From positions 173,462 to 237,461 of the forward strand of contig NZ_JACXYU010000009.1 in the NCBI RefSeq assembly GCF_014779715.1: a stretch of DNA of 64,000 nucleotides, written 5' to 3'. This DNA is from Streptomyces chumphonensis (GTDB lineage: Bacteria > Actinomycetota > Actinomycetes > Streptomycetales > Streptomycetaceae). This document shows positions 1-8,763 of this stretch, in pieces. Every line of letters begins with the position of its first letter. Within the stretch, counting starts at the first letter, position 1. The position numbers and the translations under genes are program-made. The notes beneath the pieces were generated by a model. That model was not told where the DNA came from, searched no databases, and saw only the letters and a list, made by a program, of their open reading frames with translations.

Positions 1-252
1 ACGGGCTGGATCGCGCGCGTCAACACGCCGTGGGAACAGGTCGGCCTGGTCCTGTGCGCGGTCGCCCTGGCCGCCGTCCTCGGCTCGCCCCCGGTGCGGT
101 GGCTGGCCCGCCCCCTCGTCCGCCCCCCGATCACCCGCCTCTTCGCACCCCCACCCCCCGAGCCCGCCCCGCACCCGCCCGCCACCCCGTCGAGCCCCGC
201 CCCGCCGCCGCTCCCTGCCCCCGGCCCCCCGACCCCGGTGACCCACCGCTGA
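1..252 (+). CDS. C-terminal end of a membrane protein (partial)
   Basis: An open frame enters from the left edge and stops with TGA at 250-252, giving 83 residues with no start in the window. Residues 12-30 form a hydrophobic stretch (VGLVLCAVALAAVLG) followed by Arg/Pro positions and a proline/alanine-rich tail of about 40 residues, as at the cytoplasmic end of a membrane protein. Too little remains to name a family. Codon third positions are strongly G/C as expected for coding DNA here, but any frame through such sequence stays open easily, so this is a moderate call. Confidence 0.5.
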   Translation, partial: TGWIARVNTPWEQVGLVLCAVALAAVLGSPPVRWLARPLVRPPITRLFAPPPPEPAPHPPATPSSPAPPPLPAPGPPTPVTHR

Positions 253-731
253 GCCGGAGGTCACGCCGCCCGTGACTTCACGCTCATGCCCGTGGGGCCC
301 CTGGCCGATGAGCCGAGGCCGTCGGCTCGGACCCCGGCTTCACGGTGAGGGCCAGGCATCGGCTCGGCTCCGCAGTCACTGGGGGGTCACGCCCGGCAGG
401 GCGTCGTTCTCGACGAGGCCCCGAAATCTCCCGTGGGCATGACCCGCTCCAGCGTCCGAGGTTCAGCGGCTGACCTCGAACGACCGCCGTCCCGAGGAGG
501 GGCTGCGGCTGCTTTCACACCGGTATGGCCGGTTCCGCAAGCCTTCGACATCGGCGGGCGAGGGGGTCGGTCCGTTCAGTGACGACCACCCGGCTGCGAC
601 GAGACGGGCGGCCATGGAACCGATACCGCTAGCGATCACGACCAGTCGCCAAACCGGTCGGGTTCCTCGGACGACTGGCGACCGTTGAATACGCGAGCCC
701 ACCAGGGCCGGGGCCGGACGCCCCCAGCGCA
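253..731. other. Intergenic stretch with no supported gene
   Basis: About 480 bases separate the first partial gene from the next convincing gene. Short open frames exist on both strands, but none has a ribosome site, a recognisable domain or clean third-position GC bias. A 24-codon frame beginning ATG at 614 has no visible ribosome site and is not called. This may be intergenic or a decayed gene. Confidence 0.4.
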
Positions 732-1319
732 TCACCCCTCCCCCGATGCCACCCGGTCCCGCAGCACGTCGAAGGCGCGGCGCGTGGTACGGCCGTCCAT
801 CTGCCGCTTGATGTGCTCGGCGCACGCCTGCGGAGTGAGCACGGACGTGTCGCACTCGACGTCGTAGAGGCCGTGCGCGTGGACGACGGGGAGTTGGGCG
901 GCGGCCTGTCCGACGCGCCGGTCGCCCCTGGCCCGTTCCCGACGGGCGAGTTCGTCCGGCGGGCAGTGCACGCCGACGAACGTCACGGCGAAGCCGTCCA
1001 GCACGCTGAGCAGGTCGGGCAGCCGCCAGGGACGGCTGAGCACCTGGTCGATGACGAGGTGGTTGCCCGCCGCCGCCATACCCGCGACCGCTCGATGGAA
1101 CCCGGCCTGCGTCCGGCGTACCGCCTCCTCCTCGGACACCGGTCCGGAGAGCGCGGCCCCGGCGCGCGGCAGCATGGCGTAGAAGCGGTCGACGCTCATC
1201 AGCAGGTGCGGCTCGTCGAAGAGCGTCACCAAGGCGTTCGCGATGCTCGACTTCCCCGAACTCGACGCACCGTTGAGCAGGACGATCCGGCCGGCCGGAA
1301 CAATGGGGGCTTCGCTCAT
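732..1319 (-). CDS. Chloramphenicol phosphotransferase-like P-loop kinase
   Basis: A 195-residue P-loop NTPase. The Walker A motif GASSSGKS lies at residues 17-24, and an Asp in SVDRFYAMLP (about residue 44) matches the catalytic-base position of the chloramphenicol phosphotransferase (CPT) family. CPT enzymes phosphorylate the C3 hydroxyl of chloramphenicol using ATP; many Streptomyces paralogues have unknown substrates. The ATG at 1319 is preferred over an upstream in-frame ATG at 1388 because homologues begin shortly before the P-loop. It is a single gene with no operon partner, and its 5' end faces the secreted protein at 1604. The family is fairly sure; the substrate is not. Confidence 0.75.
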   Translation of the reverse strand: MSEAPIVPAGRIVLLNGASSSGKSSIANALVTLFDEPHLLMSVDRFYAMLPRAGAALSGPVSEEEAVRRTQAGFHRAVAGMAAAGNHLVIDQVLSRPWRLPDLLSVLDGFAVTFVGVHCPPDELARRERARGDRRVGQAAAQLPVVHAHGLYDVECDTSVLTPQACAEHIKRQMDGRTTRRAFDVLRDRVASGEG

Positions 1320-1603
1320 CACCGCACGATACCGACAGCCGTCACGCGCGCTGCGTCGAGCGTCAACCTTGGGAAACGCGGGGTTCACTCGGGAGTCGTC
1401 ACGCGTTCAGGCGGGGTAGGTGCGCGGTGGGGGCGGGATATCCCATCGCATGGTGTTCTCGCAGGTCAGCGCGTGGGACGTCCCACGTCGGCGTCATCTG
1501 CCCGGCAGGGGTTGCGACCGCGTTCCGCAGCTCAGCAGGCTCGTGACGGGCCCGACGATCCGGCGGAGCCCTCCGCACACCCGGCCGTACCGACAGGAGC
1601 ACC

Positions 1604-2032
1604 ATGAATCTCCGCGCCAAGTCCGTGTCCGTCCTCGGGGTGGCGGCGGTCGCCGCCACCACCCTCGTCGTGCTGCCCGCGGGTACCGCGCACGCCGCCT
1701 ACCCGAAGTGCAACAGCAGCAAGGCCATCGACACCAGCCACGGAACCGTCCGCCAGCCCTACTACACGGGCACGGGTTCCCGGAACTGCGTCATGGGCGT
1801 CGGTGCCGACAACGGCGCGGTCCGGCGGCTTCAGTACGTCCTCGTCCACTGCTACAACCGTGACATCGGCATCGACGGCGTCTACGGGGCGAACACCAGG
1901 AACGCCGTCCGGTACGTCCAGCAGTTCGAGGGGCTCGCGAGCCAGGACATCGACGGCGTCTACGGGCCGCTGACCCGCAAGGCGATGAAGTGGCGCACCA
2001 ACACGGGCATCTGCTTCCGCCCGGCGGTCTGA
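1604..2032 (+). CDS. Secreted peptidoglycan-binding domain protein
   Basis: 142 residues. Residues 1-32 form a typical Sec signal peptide (Arg/Lys n-region, Ala/Val-rich core, AHA-A cleavage site). The mature part is one peptidoglycan_binding_1-type domain with the repeated signature DGVYGANTRNAV and DGVYGPLTRKAM, plus four cysteines that could form disulphides. No catalytic domain is attached, so it probably binds cell-wall peptidoglycan in the extracytoplasmic space, perhaps as a small wall-associated or colonisation-type protein. The start codon follows AGGAGCACC (5 bases after GGAGC). It is monocistronic and ends against a terminator shared with the convergent regulator gene. Confidence 0.85.
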   Translation: MNLRAKSVSVLGVAAVAATTLVVLPAGTAHAAYPKCNSSKAIDTSHGTVRQPYYTGTGSRNCVMGVGADNGAVRRLQYVLVHCYNRDIGIDGVYGANTRNAVRYVQQFEGLASQDIDGVYGPLTRKAMKWRTNTGICFRPAV

Positions 2033-2053
2033 GCCGCGAGGGGCCGAGCGGAC

Positions 2054-2088
2054 GGCCGGGGGCGGGTACGGGGAGGCCGCCCCCGGCC
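2054..2088. terminator. Bidirectional terminator hairpin
   Basis: A perfect 12-bp inverted repeat (GGCCGGGGGCGG / CCGCCCCCGGCC) with an 11-base loop lies between convergent genes ending at 2032 and 2106. It has no T-tract, as is common in Streptomyces. Confidence 0.7.
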
Positions 2089-2105
2089 GCAGCGCCGTCC
2101 GGGGC

Positions 2106-2687
2106 TCACGCCGTGGTCGACGGAGTCGGGGCGCGGACGACGGCCTGGTCGCCGCGCGGTCCGAACAGGTGCAGGAGTTCCACCGTGTCGCCGCCCGCCG
2201 GTCCGAACCAGTGCGGTTCCCGGGTGTCGAACTCCGCCACCTCGCCGGGACGCAGCGTGCACTCACGCTCGCCGAGGATGAGCCGCAGCTCGCCCGCGAG
2301 GACGTAGAGCCACTCGTACCCCTCGTGGGTGACCAGCTTCGGCTCGCGGGGCGACAGCACGTGTTTGAAGACCTGGACGCGGCCGGGGTACTGCGTCAGG
2401 GGCACCAGGACGCTGCCGTGCCTGCGGCGCACGGGCTGGAGGTGCACGCGGGGGTCCCCGGTGGCGGGCGCGGCCACGAGTTGGTCGAGTGCGACGCGGT
2501 GGGCCCGCGCGAGCGGGATGAGCAGGTCGAGGGTCGGGCGCCGTTTGCCCGCTTCGAGACGGGACAGCGTGCTGACGGAGATCCCGGTCGTGGCGGCCAG
2601 CGACTCCAGCGTCAGTGAGCGGTCCCGGCGCAGTGCGCGCAGGCGCGGGCCGATGTCGTCGAGGATCTGTTCCAGTTCGGCGTCCAC
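2106..2687 (-). CDS. XRE-family regulator with C-terminal cupin domain
   Basis: 193 residues. An N-terminal helix-turn-helix of the Cro/C1 type (about residues 15-65, with LAATTGISVSTLSRLEAGKR) is followed by a small cupin_2 barrel (about 110-185; HEGYEWLYVLAGELRL and PGEVAEFDTREPHWF). This architecture is common in repressors that sense a small ligand in the cupin. It starts with GTG at 2687 and is divergent from the MFS exporter at 2792, the usual arrangement for a local repressor of a transporter. Ligand unknown. Confidence 0.85.
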   Translation of the reverse strand: MDAELEQILDDIGPRLRALRRDRSLTLESLAATTGISVSTLSRLEAGKRRPTLDLLIPLARAHRVALDQLVAAPATGDPRVHLQPVRRRHGSVLVPLTQYPGRVQVFKHVLSPREPKLVTHEGYEWLYVLAGELRLILGERECTLRPGEVAEFDTREPHWFGPAGGDTVELLHLFGPRGDQAVVRAPTPSTTA

Positions 2688-2791
2688 GGGTCCCAGTCTG
2701 GGGCATTTTGCGATGTTCGCAAAAAGCGTGGTCGGAGAAGTCCGCCGGGACGGAGGCTGGCCGGACAGACGCCCCCGGTGAAAGGTCGGCC

Positions 2792-4237
2792 GTGACCACG
2801 ACGCTTCCCCCCGATCAGCCCGTTCTCAGCGCACGGAGACGCTGGACGGTGCTGGCCGTGTGCTGCCTGAGCATGTTCCTGGTGGGCCTGGACACCACCA
2901 TCGTCAACGTCGGGCTTCCCGCCATCGGCGAGGGCCTGGGCATCGGGACGCACGGTCTGGCGTGGACGGTGGACGCCTACACCCTCGTCCTGGCCGGGCT
3001 GCTGATCTCCTCCGGCGCGCTCGCGGACCGGTTCGGCCGCCGGCGGATCTTCCGGCTCGGGCTGGCCCTCTTCGGCACCGCCTCGCTGGCCGCCGCGCTC
3101 GCCGGCTCCGTGGGCACGCTGGTCGCGGCCCGCGCCCTCCAGGGCGTCGGGGCCTCGATGCTCAGCCCGGTGGCGCTGGCCATCGTGGTGAACGCGATGC
3201 CCGACGCGCGGGAGCGCGCGAAGGCGATCGGCGTCTGGGCGTCCGTCTTCGGACTCAGCATGGCCGTCGGCCCGGTCACCGGCGGGGCGTTGATCGACGC
3301 CTTCGGCTGGCGCTCGGTGTTCTGGATCAACGTGCCGGTCATCGCGGTCGCCCTGGTGCTCACCACCGTGTTCGTCCCCGAGTCCCGGGCCGAGCGGGTG
3401 CGGCGTCTCGACCTGCCGGGTCAGGCGCTGCTCATCGTCGTCATCGGGGCCCTGGTCGGCGTCCTCATCGAAGGCCCGCGCATCGGCTGGACCTCGCCCC
3501 CGGCGCTGGTCGCGTACGCCACCGCCGTCGTGGCGACGGCCGCGTTCGTACGCGTCGAAGCCCGCAGGCGCGAGCCGCTGATCGAGCCCGCGCTCTTCCG
3601 GCGCCCGGCCTTCGCCGGTGCGGTGCTCGGCGCGGTGGCGGTCTTCGTCGCCCTCAACGTGACGCTGCTGCTCAACACCTTCTACCTCCAGCACACCCGG
3701 GGGTTCACACCGCTGGCCGCCGGGGCGGCGACCCTGCCGCTGGCGCTGGCGGCCACCGTCTGCGCCCCGATCGCGGGTCGACTCGTCGCGCGCGCGGGAC
3801 CACGCCCCCCGCTCCTCCTGGCGGGCGGCTTCCTCGCCGCGGGCGGACTGTGCCTGGTCCGGCTCGACGAGCACACGGCAACGCCCTGGCTGATGCTGGC
3901 CTACCTGTGCGTCGGCACCGGGATCGGCTTCGCCAACGCCCCCCTCACCAACACGGCCGTCAGCGGGCTGCCGCCCGGCCGCGCCGGGGTCGCCGGGGCG
4001 ATCACCTCCACCGCGCGCCAGTTCGGCGCGGCCGTGGGCGTCGCCCTCGCGGGCGTCCTGGTGACCGGCGTCGCCCCGGTCGGGCTCGCCGAGGCGTCCC
4101 GGCCCGGCTGGGTGCTGGTCGCCGCCTGCGGCGCGATCCTGTGCCTCGTCGCCCGCGCCTCACGCCCGCCGCAGGACGCCCCGCCGCCCGCGCCCGCCCC
4201 GGGCCCGGCGGAACGCGCCGCGGGTCGGGGCAGGTGA
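2792..4237 (+). CDS. MFS drug-export transporter, DHA2 (14-TM) family
   Basis: 481 residues with about 14 hydrophobic segments. Signature motifs are ADRFGRRRIFRLGL (motif A after TM2), a TM4 motif ending LQGVGASMLSP, and GPVTGGALID in TM5 (the antiporter motif C of exporters). It is most likely a proton/drug antiporter in the cytoplasmic membrane. The GTG at 2792 is chosen: an upstream in-frame extension would overlap the divergent regulator gene, and a GAAAGG precedes the GTG. Its divergent neighbour, the XRE/cupin protein, probably controls it. The substrate cannot be read from sequence. Confidence 0.88.
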   Translation: MTTTLPPDQPVLSARRRWTVLAVCCLSMFLVGLDTTIVNVGLPAIGEGLGIGTHGLAWTVDAYTLVLAGLLISSGALADRFGRRRIFRLGLALFGTASLAAALAGSVGTLVAARALQGVGASMLSPVALAIVVNAMPDARERAKAIGVWASVFGLSMAVGPVTGGALIDAFGWRSVFWINVPVIAVALVLTTVFVPESRAERVRRLDLPGQALLIVVIGALVGVLIEGPRIGWTSPPALVAYATAVVATAAFVRVEARRREPLIEPALFRRPAFAGAVLGAVAVFVALNVTLLLNTFYLQHTRGFTPLAAGAATLPLALAATVCAPIAGRLVARAGPRPPLLLAGGFLAAGGLCLVRLDEHTATPWLMLAYLCVGTGIGFANAPLTNTAVSGLPPGRAGVAGAITSTARQFGAAVGVALAGVLVTGVAPVGLAEASRPGWVLVAACGAILCLVARASRPPQDAPPPAPAPGPAERAAGRGR

Positions 4238-4280
4238 TGTCCGTGCTCCGGGCCGTCGGGCCGGGCCGGGGCCGCGGACG

Positions 4281-5039
4281 TCAGCGGAAGTACACGGCCG
4301 TCCGGTTGCCGTCGACCTCGTGGATCTGGACCGGGGTATCGAACACCTCGGTGAGCACCTCGGCGCGCATCATCGCGTCGACGGTGCCGGAGGCGGCGAT
4401 CTGCCCCTCGCGTAGGGCAACGATCCGGTCGGAGTAGGTGGCGGCGAAGTTGATGTCGTGCACGATGAGGACGACCGTCTTGCCGAGTTCGTCGGCGGCT
4501 CGGCGCAGTTGGCCCATCATCCGCACCGAGTGCTTCATGTCGAGGTTGTTGAGGGGCTCGTCCAGCAGCACGTACTGGGTGTCCTGGGCCACCACCATGG
4601 CGACGTAGGCGCGCTGGCGCTGACCGCCGGAGAGCTGGTCGAGGTGGCGGTGCTGGAGATCGCCGAGGTGGAGGAATTCGAGCGCCTCGTCGATCTTCGC
4701 CACGCACGCGGGGGTGAGGCGGCCTCGGCTGTGCGGGAAGCGGCCGAAGGCGACCAGTTCGCGCACCGTGACCCGGGCGGTGAAGTGGTTCTCCTGCCGT
4801 AGGACGGACAGGGTTCGAGCCACCTCCTGGGACTTGGCACGATGGACGTCGAGTCCGTCCACGGTGACCCTGCCCGAGGTCGGCTCGGTGAGCCGACCGA
4901 TGATGGTCAGCAGGGTGGACTTGCCGGCCCCGTTGGGGCCGACCAGCGAGGTCACGCCGCCTGCGGGAATCTGCCCGGAGACGGGGCCGAGGACGGTGTC
5001 CTGGCCGTAGCTCTTGCGGATGTCGGTGAACTCGATCAC
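4281..5039 (-). CDS. Ferric-siderophore ABC transporter, ATP-binding protein
   Basis: 252 residues. Walker A GPNGAGKST, signature LSGGQRQRAYVAM and Walker B VLLDEPLNNLD are all present, with the D-loop and switch His (VLIVHD). It is close to the FecE/FhuC/FepC group that energises iron-siderophore import. It is the last gene of a four-gene operon transcribed leftwards: binding lipoprotein, permease, permease, ATPase. Its ATG overlaps the stop of the preceding permease gene by 4 bp, so translation is coupled. It acts at the inner face of the membrane. The iron-box promoter at 8181-8199 should control it. Confidence 0.92.
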   Translation of the reverse strand: MIEFTDIRKSYGQDTVLGPVSGQIPAGGVTSLVGPNGAGKSTLLTIIGRLTEPTSGRVTVDGLDVHRAKSQEVARTLSVLRQENHFTARVTVRELVAFGRFPHSRGRLTPACVAKIDEALEFLHLGDLQHRHLDQLSGGQRQRAYVAMVVAQDTQYVLLDEPLNNLDMKHSVRMMGQLRRAADELGKTVVLIVHDINFAATYSDRIVALREGQIAASGTVDAMMRAEVLTEVFDTPVQIHEVDGNRTAVYFR

Positions 5040-6058
5040 AGGCTGCCCTTACGGAGAAGGTGCGCGAGGAAGATCGCCCCGCCGAGGAACTCGATGACGA
5101 CGGTGAGCATGCCGGAGGCGTAGAAGACGTGCTCCATGACGAACTGGCCACCGGTCAGGGTGATCAGTCCGATGAGGAAGGCCATGGGCAGCACGATCAG
5201 GTGCCGGTGGGTGCCCGCGAACTGGTAGGCCAGCATCGCCGTCAGGAACCCGAAGAAGGTCATGGGTCCGGCGAGTGCGGTCGACATCGCGATGAGTACC
5301 GAGACCAGCAGCAGCAGCACCGTCAACTCCCGCTTGTGGGTGATGCCCAGGTTGGTGGCGGTCTCCTGGCCGAGCAGCAGGGTGTCGAGGCGGTACCGGC
5401 GCCACCAGATGACCGCGCCGACGACCAGGCACACACCGCCGGCCAGGGGCAGGTACTCGGGCTCGGCGGTGCTGAGCCGGCCGAACAACCGGGTCGACAG
5501 GACGTCGTACTCGGCGGGGGACAGCAGCCGTTGCAGGAAGTCGGACAGGCTGCGGAAGGCGAGCCCGAGGACCACGCCGACCAGCAGCAGTACGTGGAGG
5601 CTGCCGCGGCGCCCGGAGAACAGCCAGCCGAAGAGCAGCATGGTGAAGGCGACCATCAGGAGCGTCTGGGTGATCAGCTTCGGCAATCCGTCGGTGGCGG
5701 CGAGGACTCTGCCGCCGAAGACGGACACCAGCAGCGTCTGCATCAGGATGTAGACGGCGTCGAAGCCCATGATCGAGGGGGTGAGCAGCCGGTTGTGGGT
5801 GATCGTCTGGAACACCACCGTCGCCACCGCCTGAGCGAAGGCGACCACAACCATGGTGCCGAAGACGGTCAGCCGGCGCTCGAAGGCGAAGTCGAAGGAG
5901 CCTTCGATGAACAGCAGCAGGAAGGCCGCCACCGAGGCGGCGGCGAGGGCCGCGGCCACCGCGAGCCGGGCCGCCACAGGCATCCCGCGACGGGCCTGTT
6001 TCGTCAGGGCGGCGGACGTGGGCGCGAGGGAGGGAGCGGTCATGGGGGTGTCAGACAT
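5036..6058 (-). CDS. Siderophore ABC transporter permease (FecCD family)
   Basis: 340 residues, mostly hydrophobic with roughly nine to ten membrane segments, matching the FecCD/BtuC permease family. An N-terminal cytoplasmic stretch of about 25 residues precedes TM1. The conserved GPMTFFGFLTAMLAYQFAG segment corresponds to the cytoplasmic coupling region. It overlaps the ATPase gene by 4 bp and the upstream permease gene by 8 bp, and the two permeases probably form a heterodimer channel for a ferric siderophore. Confidence 0.9.
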   Translation of the reverse strand: MSDTPMTAPSLAPTSAALTKQARRGMPVAARLAVAAALAAASVAAFLLLFIEGSFDFAFERRLTVFGTMVVVAFAQAVATVVFQTITHNRLLTPSIMGFDAVYILMQTLLVSVFGGRVLAATDGLPKLITQTLLMVAFTMLLFGWLFSGRRGSLHVLLLVGVVLGLAFRSLSDFLQRLLSPAEYDVLSTRLFGRLSTAEPEYLPLAGGVCLVVGAVIWWRRYRLDTLLLGQETATNLGITHKRELTVLLLLVSVLIAMSTALAGPMTFFGFLTAMLAYQFAGTHRHLIVLPMAFLIGLITLTGGQFVMEHVFYASGMLTVVIEFLGGAIFLAHLLRKGSL

Positions 6059-7013
6059 GGACCTTCCCTCGCTGACGCAGGATCATCGTGACGAACACCA
6101 GCGCGCCGACCGCTCCGAGCACCACCGTCGCCGGGATCTCCATGGGGAAGACCACGACTCGTCCGACGAGGTCGCAGGCGATCATCAGGGCGATGCTGCT
6201 GAGCACCACCCAGGGCAGGTTGGTGCGGACGTCGTCGCCGCGGGCCATGGAGACGAGATTGGGCACGATCAGTCCGAGGAAGGGGATGAAACCGACGACG
6301 ACGGTGGTGACACCGGTGGCCAGCGCGACCATGGTGAGTCCGATGAACAGGATGCGCCGGTAGGGCAGGCCGAGGCTGACGGCGGTGTCGCGGCCGAGGC
6401 CTGCGATGGTGAAGCGGTCGGCCGCGACGTACAGGCCGACGACGATCGCCCCGACCACCCACAGCGGTTCGTAGGTGCCGCGCACCACGGAACTGAACCC
6501 GCCCGAGCGCCAGGTGGCGAGCGTCTGCAGCAGGTTGGTGGTGGAGGCGATGTACAGGGTCACCGCACTCACCAGCGCGCCCAGCATGATGCCCACGATC
6601 GGGACGATCACCTGGGACCTGAGCGCGATCCGCCCGAGCACGAACAGGAAGACCAGCGCCCCGACGAAGGCGAAGGCACCGGCGGCCCCCATCTTGACCA
6701 GGGGCGAGGCGGCCGGTGCGAGCAGGGTGAGGAGGAGGACGCCCAGCGCGGCCCACTCGCTGGTACCGGTGGTGGTCGGCTCGACGAACCGATTCTGCAC
6801 CAGCATCTGCATGATGACGCCGGAGACGGCCATCGCTGCGGCGGCGAGCATGAGCGCCAGCGTCCGGGGCACCCGGGAGATCAGGAACATCCGCCGGTCG
6901 TCGGGGTCGGTGAACAGGGAGCGCAGGTCGATGTCGTACCCACCGACGAACAGCGAGACGGTGACCAGAGCCAGAACGCCGAGGACGGCGAGCGGCAGTG
7001 AGAGTCGGCGCAT
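6051..7013 (-). CDS. Siderophore ABC transporter permease (FecCD family)
   Basis: 320 residues with the FecCD fold. The coupling segment reads GFIPFLGLIVPNLVSMARG, close to the family pattern GxIxFVGLxxPHxxR. The ATG at 7013, preceded by GGAAGCTCC, gives the MRRLSLPLAVL start with an immediate TM1. Longer in-frame extensions upstream would read through the hairpin at 7065-7093 and have non-membrane composition. It partners the permease encoded at 5036-6058. The 92-base gap to the binding-protein gene holds a strong hairpin. Confidence 0.9.
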   Translation of the reverse strand: MRRLSLPLAVLGVLALVTVSLFVGGYDIDLRSLFTDPDDRRMFLISRVPRTLALMLAAAAMAVSGVIMQMLVQNRFVEPTTTGTSEWAALGVLLLTLLAPAASPLVKMGAAGAFAFVGALVFLFVLGRIALRSQVIVPIVGIMLGALVSAVTLYIASTTNLLQTLATWRSGGFSSVVRGTYEPLWVVGAIVVGLYVAADRFTIAGLGRDTAVSLGLPYRRILFIGLTMVALATGVTTVVVGFIPFLGLIVPNLVSMARGDDVRTNLPWVVLSSIALMIACDLVGRVVVFPMEIPATVVLGAVGALVFVTMILRQRGKVHV

Positions 7014-7064
7014 GGAGCTTCCGGGGCGTCCCGTGGTGGGTGAGGACCGGGTGGGAGGAGGAAC

Positions 7065-7093
7065 GAGCGGCCCCGCACCTGGCGGGGCCGCTC
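7065..7093 (-). terminator. Intra-operon hairpin (attenuator or processing site)
   Basis: A perfect 12-bp stem (GAGCGGCCCCGC / GCGGGGCCGCTC) with a 5-base loop sits just after the stop of the binding-lipoprotein gene and 52 bases before the first permease gene. Such hairpins protect the upstream mRNA or cause partial termination, so that binding protein is made in excess over membrane components. That effect here is inferred. Confidence 0.7.
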
Positions 7094-7105
7094 CGCTGCC
7101 GCTGA

Positions 7106-8110
7106 TCAGCCGGCTGCCTTGAACGCGGTGGCCACCTGGTCGAAGGCGTCGGTGTACGCCTGGATGCCCTCGGTCAGGTAGAAGTCGTTGCCCAGGTAGA
7201 TGACCTGGTCCTGCTTGCGGAAGGTGGTCTTGTCCCACGCCTCCGTGCCGTCCACGACCTTCTTCGCGGCGACGGCCTCGGCGCCGTCCTCGGTGCCCAC
7301 GGCGGCGTCACGGTCCAGCACGATCAGCCAGTCGGGGTTGAGTTCGGCGATCGTCTCGGGGGCGAGCCCGGAGTCGTCGTGCACAGAAGTGCTGTCCTCG
7401 CCCTCGGCGCTGAGCACGTTCACCAGGTTCAGCGGCTCGGTGAGCCGACCGATGCGGCTGGCGCCGTTGTCGACCTTTCCGGCGCTGACGACACCGAGGA
7501 ACACCTTCTCGCTCTTGGTGGCGCTGGCGGCGTCCTCCTGCGCCTGGTCCAGGGCGGCGACGATCTCCTTGGCCTGGTCCTCGGCGCCGAAGATCTTGCC
7601 GAGCGACTCGGTCTGGGTCTTCAGCGAGTTGACGTATCCGCCCTCGGCCTCGTCGGAAGGGGCGATGTCGACCGTCTTGGCGATCTTGGACAGCTTGTCG
7701 TGGTGTTCGGTGAAGCGGTAGCCGCCGATGATCAGGTCAGGCTCGGCAGCGTTGATCGCCTCGAACTTCGGCTCGAAGTGCATGCCCGCGTCCTTGATGG
7801 ACGAGTCGCTCTGCCAGTCCTCGTAGCCCGCGTCGGGTAGCAGGCCCTTCGGCACCGCGACGGGCTTCACGCCGAGCGCCTTGAGCGTGGCGAAGGAGGT
7901 GTTGTCCAGCGCTGCGACCCGAACGGGCTTCAGCGGGACTTCGAGGTCGCCCTCGGCGGTGGGGATGGTGACGGTGCCGGCGGCCTTCTTCTCGGGCTTG
8001 GCCGTACCTGCCTGGTTCTCCTCGGAATCGCCGCACGCGCTGAGCAGCAAGCCCGCGCACAGGACCGAACTGGTCGCGACGAAGGTCTTCTGGAAACGGA
8101 TGGAACGCAC
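7106..8110 (-). CDS. Ferric-siderophore binding lipoprotein
   Basis: 334 residues. The signal sequence ends in the lipobox L-S-A-C (residues 23-26), giving a lipidated Cys26 on the outer membrane face. The remainder matches the type III periplasmic-binding fold of iron(III)-siderophore receptors (FepB/FhuD/CeuE-like), with PVRVAALDNTSFATLKALG near the start and ADLDNDY-like ends typical of the group. It is the first gene of the importer operon and lies directly downstream of a DmdR1-type iron box. No siderophore biosynthesis genes occur nearby, so it may take up an exogenous siderophore or one made elsewhere in the genome. Confidence 0.9.
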   Translation of the reverse strand: MRSIRFQKTFVATSSVLCAGLLLSACGDSEENQAGTAKPEKKAAGTVTIPTAEGDLEVPLKPVRVAALDNTSFATLKALGVKPVAVPKGLLPDAGYEDWQSDSSIKDAGMHFEPKFEAINAAEPDLIIGGYRFTEHHDKLSKIAKTVDIAPSDEAEGGYVNSLKTQTESLGKIFGAEDQAKEIVAALDQAQEDAASATKSEKVFLGVVSAGKVDNGASRIGRLTEPLNLVNVLSAEGEDSTSVHDDSGLAPETIAELNPDWLIVLDRDAAVGTEDGAEAVAAKKVVDGTEAWDKTTFRKQDQVIYLGNDFYLTEGIQAYTDAFDQVATAFKAAG

Positions 8111-8180
8111 GACGAATGACTCCTGAGAAGGACGGCGCGACCGACAACGCGTGATCGCGCGGCCACACTGAGCATGTAAC

Positions 8181-8199
8181 CATGGTTAGCCTAACCTAA
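8181..8199 (-). promoter_or_regulatory. Iron box (DmdR1/IdeR/DtxR operator)
   Basis: On the minus strand the site reads TTAGGTTAGGCTAACCATG, matching 16 of 19 positions of the actinobacterial iron-box consensus TTAGGTTAGGCTAACCTAA. It lies 71 bases upstream of the binding-lipoprotein start. Iron-bound DmdR1 would repress the importer operon and release it under iron starvation. Confidence 0.9.
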
Positions 8200-8763
8200 G
8201 TATTGTCGGATGGTTGTCATCGGGGGGCGATGTGCGTTCCCCGTGACGTCACCGCGGTGCCGGTTTCCCGGTGAACGGAGCAGCGCGCACGACGACTCCT
8301 CGACCGCCGGAAGCGCCGGGGGCAGGGCTGCCGCAGGGCGGCGTCCGGGGATGAAGGGCGATGTCGTCCCCGGCCGCATGGTGCTCGGCGTCCATGCCAC
8401 CCGCCTTCCGTCGTCCCCGGGCCCAACGTCCCTGCGGGCGGCGGCGTCACGTCGGTCCGGCCGGACAACGGGTGGCGTGTCCGGGGCGGGTGGCGGTGAC
8501 CGGGTCGTGGCGGGGCGCGATGCGGTGGGCGGGGTCGTGGTGGGGCACGGGGTCAACCGACCCAAGGACGTTGCGGAAAGGACTCACCCCGACCCGACCC
8601 CACCCTCGTGACCCGAACGGGTGATGCGGTGCGAACGGGCTGGACAGGCGCGGCGGGAGCGGGCATAGGCTCCGGGCATACACCTCCACACATGCGACGG
8701 CCCCCGGCCGGGACGGCAATCCCGATCGAGGGCCTGACCACCGAGGAAGAAACGGACTTCCCG
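8200..8763. other. Long intergenic region
   Basis: About 560 bases lie between the iron box and the helix-turn-helix gene at 8764. Open frames here have no ribosome site or domain and show low-complexity Arg/Gly/Pro composition. They are treated as spurious. The right part must hold the promoter for the gene at 8764. Confidence 0.4.

Noticed and set aside
463..855. 130-codon minus-strand frame overlapping the end of the CPT-like gene
   Set aside because: It runs antisense/out of frame with a supported gene, has no ribosome site and has Arg/Ser-rich composition; no domain recognised.
2612..3874. 420-codon minus-strand frame opposite the MFS exporter
   Set aside because: Composition is typical of a shadow of GC-biased codons (Arg/Gly/Asp/His rich), it overlaps a clear 14-TM protein, and it lacks any motif.
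8210..8611. Short plus-strand frames in the gap after the iron box
   Set aside because: No ribosome site, no recognisable domain and poor codon pattern; treated as intergenic.
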